Assembly: GCF_030247185.1 (NCBI RefSeq)
Contig: NC_080571.1
Coordinates: 29,061,753 to 29,125,752, forward strand
Length of the DNA stretch: 64,000 nucleotides
Reading direction: 5' to 3'
Origin: Malaya genurostris
Taxonomy: Eukaryota; Arthropoda; Insecta; Diptera; Culicidae
The notes beneath the pieces are model-generated. The model did no database searches. It worked only from the letters and a program-made list of their open reading frames with translations, and had not been told where the DNA came from. Position numbers and translations under genes: made by a program. Shown in pieces: positions 56,137 through 64,000 of the stretch; the stretch's first letter is position 1; each line of letters opens with the position of its first letter.

Positions 56137-57159
56137 CGTTACTTTTTTGTAAGTTTTGAACGTTACGAAGCGTTACATGTGCTACATTTTTATGACTCAC
56201 ACGCGTTACAAAGTGTTACATGTGCTACATTTTTGTGACTCATAGGCGTTACGAAGCGTCACATGCGTTACTCTATTTAAGTTATAGGCGGTACAAAGCG
56301 TCAGATGCGTTACGTTTTTGTAAGTTTGAGGCGTTACGAAGTGTCACATGCGTTAGTTTTATTTAAATTATATGCGTTACGAAGCGTTACATGTGTAACT
56401 TTTTTGTAAATTATAGGCGTTACAAATCGTCACATGCGTTACTTTTTTGTAAGTTATAGGCGTTACGAAGCGTTACATGCGTTACTTTTTTGTAAGCCAT
56501 AGGCATTACGAAGTGTTACATGCGTTACTTTATTTAAGTTATAGGCGGTACAAAGCGTCAAATGTGTTACGTTTTTGTAAATTTGAGGCGTTACGAAGTG
56601 TTGCATGCGTTACTTTTTTGAAAGTTTTGGGTGTTACTAAGCGTTACATGTGCTACATTTTTGTGACTCATAGGCGTTACGAAGTGTTACACGTGCTAAA
56701 TTTTTGTAACTCATAGGCGTTACATGTGTAACTTTTATGTAAATTATAGGCGTTACGAAGCGTTACATGTGGTACTTTTTTGTAAGCCATAGGCATTACG
56801 AGGAGTTACATGTGTTACTTTATTTAAGTTATGGGCGGTACAAAGCGTCAACTGTGTTACGTTTTTGTAAGTTTGAGGCGTTACGAAGCGTTGCATGCGT
56901 TAATTTTTTTGTAAATTATAGGCGTTACGAAGCGTTATATGCGTTATTTTTTGTAAGTTATAGGCGTTACGAAGCGTTACATGCGTTACTTTTTCAAGAG
57001 TAATAGACGTTATGAAGTGTTAAATGCGTTACTTCTTAGTAAGTTTTGGGCGTTACGAAGCGTTACATAGACGTTACAAAGCGTTACATGTGTTACTTTT
57101 TTGTTAGTAGTTATAGGCGTTACTTTATTGTAAGTTATATGCATTACAAAGCGTTACAT
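56137..57159. repeat. 43-bp GCGTTAC satellite, block 1
   Basis: Monomer of about 43 bases made of GCGTTACGAAGCGTTACATG, then CGTTACTTTTTTGTAAGTTA and a short link. It has internal GCGTTAC sub-repeats. Variants (GCGGTACAAAGCGTCA; CTCATAGGCG) alternate. The plus frames here are artefacts of the repeat. Confidence 0.93.
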
Positions 57160-57374
57160 AAAAGCAAACCCTTGGTATTACCTCCTCCTGTAGTGGAATT
57201 TGACCTTCTGTTTCATCGGACTTCGCAGCCGATTCAGAGTGTACAGAACCATTGCATGGCTGGTGCTACGATTCTACTGACACTACGAATCCTTCCAGGT
57301 CGGGGCTCGAACCTACGACAACTGATTTGTAAGACCAGCGCCCTATGCATTGAACCGCCAACCCGGGACATGCG
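57160..57374 (-). mobile_element. tRNA-derived SINE (family 2) inside the satellite
   Basis: Same family as 6536-6747, with an intact B box GGTTCGAGCCCC on minus. AAGCGTTACAT on both sides looks like a target duplication, although the array itself repeats that word. Confidence 0.82.
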
Positions 57375-57439
57375 AAGCGTTACATGCACTACTTTTGTCG
57401 TGAATAAGACTTACTTTACTATGGGGAGCCTTTTCAAAA

Positions 57440-58447
57440 TTAGCCATATGGAAGAATGGGTGGAACTTAATCGTGAATATCTCGACTTGCATTAATGGCA
57501 GCAACATAATTCTTTCACTATTTCATCAAAAATATGACCAGGAATTTAGGATAATATTTTGAACAGTGTGAGATAACCACAAGCAACTCAAAAATTAGGT
57601 TTTCTCAAAATTTGAAAATAACGCGAAAAACTTTTTACTTTCGCTTGGGTTTTTCTCGCAAGGATGACGATTTTGAGGCAGTCAGGTACATATCTTAAAC
57701 TGAACGTTATGAAAGGGGAACCGTGATCGAAAATCGATAATTTCTTCTTATGCGTTTGATGAAAGCAGACGTCAAGGCGAGAAGACGCATTCTAGCAGAG
57801 GCATCGGAGAGCGCACCTTCTGCGTGGTTGAAAAAAGAAAGGCACAGGTCATAGTCCTCGATTGCCTTCCGGTCGTCAAGGCGAGAAGACGAATTAAACC
57901 AGTTTGCATCATTTGGCACTGCGAGCCGATGTGTTGCGGTTTGTTCGCAAAGCTAGTTTCAATTCAATCAAGAGCGATTGCATCAGACAGCAGAGCTTCT
58001 GGTCGTTTGCATTGGAGAGAGAGAGAGAAAACGAAAAACGAAAAGTGGACAATGGGTCTAAATATTATCTAAAGAACTATTAAGAAAACTTCTTTACAAA
58101 TCGAAGGTAAAAGTCATCAGTTTAGTGGAAATCCAAAATAATTTGATTTGCTTCGTGCACTTTTCGCTGTGCGAAAATCGTTCGAGAAGAATGTTCCGAG
58201 CTGTGCTAATTATCGTAGACAATTCCACAATTTGATCCTTCTAAAAGGCAGAAATGAATCTTGTACAGCATCTTGATACTTTCTTTCAATGAAATATGCA
58301 AATCCGAAATGAAACCACGTACAAAGTGGGAAAGTTTCACAATTCACACAATCGATCAACTGTCAATTCGAATTCGAAAGTATAAAGAAATCGTGTCAGT
58401 TTTACTCGTATTCAGGTCATCCAGTTTATGTCTCTGACATTACACAA
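57440..58447 (+). repeat. dispersed repeat E, copy 2, between satellite blocks
   Basis: Collinear with 47735-48305 at both ends but about 440 bp longer. The extra part, about 57690-58080, has two 'caaggcgagaagacg' words and a (GA)n stretch at 58014-58030. It splits the satellite array. Confidence 0.55.
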
Positions 58448-59215
58448 CCGTACTTATTTTGTTAGTTATAGGCGTTACGAAGCGTTACATGCGTTACTTT
58501 TCAGTAAGTTATAAGCATTACCAAGCGTTACGTTATAGGCGTTACGAAGCGTTACATGTGTTCCTTTTTTGTATAGGCGTTATGAAGTATTGCATGCGTT
58601 ACCTTTTGTAATTTATTAGCGTTACAAAGTGTTGCAATCGTAACTTTTTCGTGAGTTATACGCGTGACGAATCGTTACATGCATTACTTTTTTGTTATTT
58701 ATAGGCGTTACGAAGCGTTACATACATTATTTTTTAGTAAGTTATAGGCGTTATGAAGCGTTCATTAAGTTATAGGCGTTATGAAGCGTTACATGCGTTT
58801 CTTTTTTGTAAGTTGTATTAGTTACGAAGCGTTTCATGCGTTACTTTTTTGTAAGTTATAGGCGTTAGGAAGCGTTACTTTTTAGTAGGTTATAGGCGTT
58901 AAGGAGCATTACGAAGCGTTATATTTTGGTAAGTTAAAAATGTTACGAAGCGTTACATGCGTTACTTTTTTGTAAGTTATAGGCGTTACGAAGCGTTACA
59001 TGTGCTATAGTTTTGTGAGTCATAAGCGTTACGAAGCGTTACATGCGTTACTTCTAGTAAGTTATAGGCGTTATGGAGCATTATGAAGCGTTATTTTTTT
59101 GTAAGTTAAAAATGTTACGAAGCGTTACATGCGTTACTTTTAAGTAAGTTATAGGCGTTGCATGATTTACTATTTACGTTAAGTTTTAGGCGTTATGAAG
59201 TGTTAGCTGTTTGAA
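58448..59215. repeat. 43-bp GCGTTAC satellite, block 2
   Basis: Same monomer as block 1, with more T-run length variation. It ends abruptly at the LINE fragment. Confidence 0.92.
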
Positions 59216-60660
59216 GTGTCTGTTAAAAACACCGGTAAAAAAATAGATGCTGCTTTTGTAGCTATATGTGACTGCAATTTGGATACCATTGTGATGACGG
59301 AAACAGGACTTGACGATCGAATTCAGTCTATTCAATTATTTGACAGCTCGTTCAACGTATTCCGCTGCGACCGGAATGAAAACAACAGCCGAAAAAAGAG
59401 CTTTGAAGGAGTTTTAATTGCAGTTTCGGATCGCCATATTAGTTCACGCGTAAACGTTACTCATGAGGCAAACTTGGAACAGGTTTGCGTTTCGGTTAGC
59501 ATTGGGAACCGTAAATTGCTTCTCTGTGCTATATATATATTCCTCCTGATATTAGCAGAGATGTTCGTACCATTGAGTCCCATATCGCATCAGTCCAAGA
59601 GCTATGCGACACAGGTTCTACCGAAGATATGGTTTTGGTCTGCGGAGATTACATCCAACCACGGTTGAATTGGATATCTATTGATAATAATATTCGTGTT
59701 GATAATTTATCTCAGCTATCACCTGCTAGTTCTGCCTTGATTGATGAAATGGATTTCTTAAATTTCAATCAGTTCATTTTACATGCTAACAACCTCGGGC
59801 GTGTCCTTGATTTGGTTTTCGGTTCAACTGAACAAAAATTGTGTATTGAGGAATCCACCACCCCAATTGGTTAATTCGTTGCAACCACCCACTGTTGAAC
59901 CTCCTGTGAGAGCCGTAGCTAGTAATGTCCGGTCTCTGAACTACCGAAAGATCGATTTTTCAGCGTTGACAAGTTATTTACTCCATCTTGATTGGCAAAC
60001 ATTGTTTGGACCATCTGATATTGACACAATGACATTTCAATTTTGTAATGTATTACAAGACTGGCTTGCTGCATATCTTCCCGTTACACGTAGACCGATT
60101 TCCCCACCTTGGAGTACACCACTACTGCGGTCTTTGCGCCGAAAACGAAATGCCTGTCAGCGTAAACTTCGCCGTAGACGTTCGACTGTCACTGCTCACG
60201 ATTTCCATGCCGCTAGCATTGCATATCGGAATCTTAATGCTGCCTTATATATGTCTTATGTGCACCTCCTAATATCTACCTTGAAGAAGTGACAGCATCT
60301 TCTACAGTCACTGCTTGTGAACTGTTTGCAAAACACTTTGCCTCTGTGTTTACTTCCTGCTCTGCATCTGACTCTGAGTTGACCTCAGTGTTAACTACTG
60401 TGCCGCACAACGTTGCCGATTTAAGCACCTTCCACTTGTCACCTGATATGGTACTTAGCGCTGCCAGAAAGCTTAAAAGCTCATTCTCTCCTGGTCCTGA
60501 TGGAATTCCTGCTGTTATCTACCGCCGCTGTGCAGCTGCTTTATCGGTACCATTATCTCAAATCTTCAACCAATCGTTTAATGAGGCAAAGTTTCCCGAT
60601 ATTTGGAAACAATCCTACATGTTTCCTGTGTGCAGCAGCCCTAATTTTTCCATAAAAATC
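59216..60660 (+). pseudogene. 5'-truncated LINE ORF2, endonuclease to early RT (CR1/Jockey group)
   Basis: Four overlapping shifted frames. 59216-59668: endonuclease with IVMTETGLDDRIQSIQLF, VFRCDRNENNSRK and GVLIAVSD. 59629-59874: HANNLGRVLDLVFGS, the linker typical of this group. 59783-60292: an Arg-rich connector. 60289-60650: start of RT with LKSSFSPGPDGIPAVIYRRC and KFPDIWKQSYMFPV. It ends before the catalytic centre, where unrelated sequence starts. The 5' end abuts the satellite. Dead copy. Confidence 0.82.
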
Positions 60661-60700
60661 TTTATCTTAGCTAGTACAGGCAGTAGAACAGTTGAGTCAT

Positions 60701-61858
60701 TGTAATGCCCACGGCTGGCTATTTCAACATATTGCATCAGCCAGAAGAAATCGATCGAATTAATTGATTATGTACATAAGCGACGCGATCGCAGTGAATT
60801 CACGTAGGTAGTTATAGGTGGTAGTTAGTCTACCAGATATATATATATATATATAAGTATAGGTTTTTGTTAGCTACATAGGTTGGAGTATAAAAGGGTC
60901 GGTTTTTGGTTTAAACAGGGCTTTTTTCTTAATTTTACTGTAGAGTAATGCTCCTTGTGCGACCGGGTAACACCGTAATCAAACTTGGACACCATTACTC
61001 AGGCCAAAAACAGTAGTTAAGAAAAATAAAGTGTAATTTGTCAGTTCAACTTAGAAAAGAAAAATAATATTTAAAGTTCGTTGAGGTGAAAGAAGTTTAT
61101 GCATTGTATTTAAAAACGGAATAATAAAGTGTAATTTGTCAGTTCAACTTAGAAAAGAAAAATAATATTTAAAGTTCGTTGAGTTGAAAGAAGTTTATGC
61201 ATTGTATTTAAAAACGGAATAACAAAGTGTAATTTGTCAGTTCAACTTAGAAAAGAAAAATAATATTTAAAGTTCGTTGAGTTGAAAGAAGTTTATGCAT
61301 TGTATTTAAAAACGGAATAATAAAGTGTAATTTGTCAGTTCAACTTAGAAAAGAAAAATAATATTTAAAGTTCGTTGAGTTGAAAGAAGTTAATGCATTG
61401 CATTTAAAAACGGATTACAAAAACAAAGTGTAATTTGTCAGTTCAACTTAGAAAAGAAAAATAATATTTAAAGTTCGTTGAGTTGAAAGAAGTTAATGCA
61501 TTGCATTTAAAATCGGAATAAAAAAATAAAGTGTAATTTGTCAGTTCAACTTAGAAAAGAAAAATAATATTTAAAGTTCGTTGAGTTGAAAGAAGTTAAT
61601 GCATTGCATTTAAAAACGGAATAAAAAAATAAAGTGTAATTTGTCAGTTCAACTTAGAAAAGAAAAATAATATTTAAAGTTCGTTGAGGTGAAAGAAGTT
61701 TATGCATTGTATTTAAAAACGGAATAAAAAAATAAAGTGTAATTTGTCAGTTCAACTTAGAAAAGAAAAATAATATTTAAAGTTCGTTGAGGTGAAAGAA
61801 GTTTATGCATTGTATTTAAAAACGGAATAATAAAGTGTAATTTGTCAGTTCAACTTCA
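60701..61858 (+). repeat. LTR-like sequence with a 98/103-bp tandem array
   Basis: TGTAATGCCCACGGC begins the region. An (AT)n run lies near 60839, and TATAAAAG at 60888 looks like a promoter. From about 61026 a unit with AATAAAGTGTAATTTGTCAG repeats nine times, the last partial. Spacings are 98, 98, 98, 103, 103, 103, 103, 98. It could be a solo LTR with amplified U5. No exact target duplication was found (GTCAT against TTCAT). Confidence 0.6.
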
Positions 61859-62339
61859 TCAGGAATCAGAACAAATTGGCTCAAATGGCACGTTCCCCTT
61901 GATATTTGGAGATTTGTGCCTTGCCATCAATTTGTTTTTAGCATCATTTTCCCGATATATAAGAGGGAAGGATTGAAAGGAAATGGTAAGGGTTGGACTA
62001 GGAGGATGGCAAAAATTGACGACACAAAAACACATAAAAGCAGAAGTAAATTCTGCACCCCTAAGGGATGCTGAACAATCTGCTGAGGATCACATTTAGT
62101 GGAAGCAGAAGTAAATTCTGAACCTCTACGAGGTCCCGAACAGTCTGCTGTTAATAAAACCTCCAACCCCCGAGAGGATTTAGAGATCTTACAAAAGCGA
62201 CACCATTCTGCACTCCCGGAAGAATGCAGAACGACTCGCAGTATGTACGAGCAGAAGTAAATTCGGTACCCCCCAAAGGATGCCAAACAATCTGCCAAAC
62301 CCTATTTAAGGTGAATACAGAAGGGATTCATTCACTCCA

Positions 62340-63231
62340 GGAAGAACGATGAACCCTTCTGACTATAGCTCCTTACCACATTGGGTGAGAAACGAGAGAA
62401 TATCCTTCAATTTTAGCTCCGCATACACAGACTCAACCATGTATGGAGAACCAAAAACCCGGATACGTAGCTGCGTCAATGCGGGACAGTTACATATCAG
62501 ATGATATGAAGTACCATAATCTCATTCACACAAATCACACGAATAATACTCAGCACGTTGAATAGTAGCCATGTGATAATTGAGTTTGCAATGTCCAGTC
62601 AGAGCTCTGACCAGAATACTGCAATGATGCTTGGAGAAATGCAGTAGACACTTTGACATTTTCAGATTTAAATCTGGTAGAAATGCTTTTGTCTGAGCGC
62701 AAGTTTGCAAGCTGCGCCAGTAGCTGGCATGTTTGGATGCAGCCCAAGAACGTATCTTGTGCTTTATCCAACTAGTTGAAAGTGGTAAAGCTGGTTCAGG
62801 ACCAACGAAATCATTCGTTGCACCAGCTCTAGCCAACTCATCAGCCCATTCATTTCCAGTAATACCAGAATGGCCGGGTACCCATAAGAAGTAAACAGCA
62901 TTTGAAATGCTGAGGTCTTCAATTTGAGTTCGACATGCGATCACTAGATTCGACCGTGAGTCATTCGAACTGAGTGCTTTTAAGGCTGCCTGACTGTCGG
63001 AACAAAAATAAATACGTTTACCACAGATCCTCTGCTGAAGTGCCGATTGTACTCCACACAGAATTGCGTAGATTTCTGCTTGGAACACAGTACAGTATCT
63101 ACCAAGTGAATGAGACTGCTCCAGCCTATTTCACGACAGTAGATACCAGCACCAGCACGACCATTCAACAGAGAACCGTCCGTAAAACAAACTATGTGTT
63201 CATCAAGTTGTCGTTCCAGACAACCAGACAA
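62340..63231 (-). pseudogene. LINE RNase H and C-terminal Cys/His domain
   Basis: 63231-62980 has the first acidic residue in HIVCFTDGSLLNGRAGAGIY. After a frameshift, 63088-62522 has FQAEIYAILCGVQ (Glu), IYFCSDSQAALKAL (Asp) and WVPGHSGITGNEWADELA. The tail YSCDLCE is followed by a stop. Beyond it the same frame continues with a His/Cys stretch (YHLICNCPAL) to about 62340. RNase H removes template RNA during reverse transcription. Broken by one frameshift and one stop. Confidence 0.85.
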
Positions 63232-63237
63232 CCATTT

Positions 63238-64000
63238 CTAACGAAGAGGATAGCTCACATTGAATGTTTTAAAAGGAAAACTGCATGTGAGAGTTAGGTC
63301 ACTAGGAGCGAGTAAATACTCATCCCACGGAACCATTTGAGACCACAAGCGAGTGTGACTGGTAGCATATTCTAATGGGTTACTGTTCCAAAGCCCTGTA
63401 ACCCTAAGACGGTATGCACAAGATAATGCTTCTTGTTTTAGGAACACATGTAGTGGTTTAATGCACAGTAGCGCCTCTATAGCAGCAGTAGGAGTTGTCG
63501 TGAATGCTCCTGTCATCGCCATTAGGACCATCCTTTGGAGATGATTTAGCTTTGACTGAACTGTCGCGACTTCTCCTTTCTGCCACCATACAAGACATCC
63601 ATATGCTAAAAATGGTCTAACAATAGTTATGTAGATCCAATGAATATATCTGGGTTTGAGTCCCCATGATTTTCCAAAAGCTCGTCTGCATTGGCCGAAA
63701 GCCATGCAAGCTCTTTTAATCCTGAAATCAATGTGAGCAGACCAATTCAGTTTTGAGTCAAGAATAACCCCGACGTATTTAACTTGATCGACCACAGTGA
63801 CCTCTGAACCAAAGAACTGCAACGGACGAGCTCCTGTAATTATCCTACGATGAGTGAAAAGCACCATTGATGTTTTGCCCGGATTTACAGATAATCCAAA
63901 CCTGACAACACCATTGTTCAACAGATCGCAGGGCTTGCTGCATTAAATCAAAGAGAGTGTTAATGCTTATACCGGTCATCAATATATGATAATCGTCGGC
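63238..64000 (-). pseudogene. LINE reverse transcriptase, thumb region (partial, off edge)
   Basis: The frame 63921-63238 covers the part after the catalytic centre: GLSVNPGKTSMVLFT, VKYVGVILDSKLNWSAH, GQCRRAFGKSWGLKPRYI, RPFLAYGCLVWWQKGE. It ends in NVSYPLR before the RNase H. A frame change near 63921 links to ADDY-like coding sequence at the window edge (GCCGACGATTATCATATATT on minus). Confidence 0.82.

Larger units (their letters stand above)
61859..64000 (-). mobile_element. LOA/R1-type LINE, 3' part, running off the window
   Basis: The RT end, RNase H and a Cys/His end lie on minus. A ~480-bp 3' UTR (61859-62340) follows, in which AGCAGAAGTAAATTC occurs three times (62040, 62105, 62249). 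Motifs suit LOA-group elements such as mosquito Lian, though the exact clade is inference. Confidence 0.8.

Noticed and set aside
56477..57003. Tyr/Arg-rich repeating plus frames that look like a repeat protein
   Set aside because: They are translations of the 43-bp satellite; the monomer length is not a multiple of three and frames break often.
61026..61858. Regular repeat spacing resembling a CRISPR array
   Set aside because: The whole 98/103-bp unit is repeated without unique spacers, and the genome is eukaryotic.

Overview
The window looks like nuclear DNA of a mosquito (Culicidae, probably a large culicine genome). It is AT-rich and packed with transposable elements at every stage of decay. 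It carries two insect-type seven-helix odorant receptor genes with short 51-67 nt introns, a DD37E mariner of the kind known from mosquitoes, and tRNA-derived SINEs. No prokaryotic gene, CRISPR array or organelle gene was seen. The species cannot be named from the sequence alone.

Layout. 0.8-2.2 kb: degenerate GGATTCTG minisatellite. 3.9-5.0 kb: old dispersed repeats. 5.3-5.8 kb: a candidate three-exon gene for a ~53-residue secreted peptide. 6.2-8.9 kb: two SINEs, then an ~2 kb dispersed element holding a TTAA-flanked MITE. 9.1-10.8 kb: a retroelement with only a gag-like zinc-knuckle ORF, split by a second copy of that MITE. 11.5-12.4 kb: a mariner remnant turned into a fold-back. 12.6-13.8 kb: a palindrome with 598-bp arms. 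15.7-26.6 kb: a complete LTR-to-LTR Ty3/gypsy element, itself holding a 6.0 kb I-like LINE and a 272-bp MITE. 26.7-31.1 kb: palindromic MITE, a mariner split by another repeat, and a SINE. 32.0-33.4 kb: odorant receptor 1. 35.2-36.3 kb: second gag-only element. 36.5-41.7 kb: repeats. 42.3-43.6 kb: odorant receptor 2. 44.5-48.3 kb: hairpin, TAAG and CTCGAAAA repeats, and a mariner relic. 49.5-52.1 kb: a deleted mariner beside a DD37E mariner. 53.7 kb: a small secreted ORF. 56.1-59.2 kb: a 43-bp GCGTTAC satellite. 59.2-60.7 kb: a CR1/Jockey-type LINE fragment. 60.7-61.9 kb: an LTR-like region with a 98/103-bp tandem array. 61.9-64 kb: a LOA/R1-type LINE running off the edge.

The only confident host genes are the two odorant receptors. 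They lie on the same strand, about 9 kb apart, with the same four-exon structure and the same sizes for exons 2-4, so they are tandem paralogs separated by later transposon insertions. Target-site duplications let several insertions be ordered in time: the gypsy element landed first, and the LINE and a MITE then broke its protease gene.

The best candidates for something not previously described are: the small secreted-peptide gene at 5.3 kb; the gag-only retroelement family, with two copies bounded by target duplications; a 63-bp segment with perfect intron borders inside the gypsy reverse transcriptase; and the 598-bp-arm palindrome.
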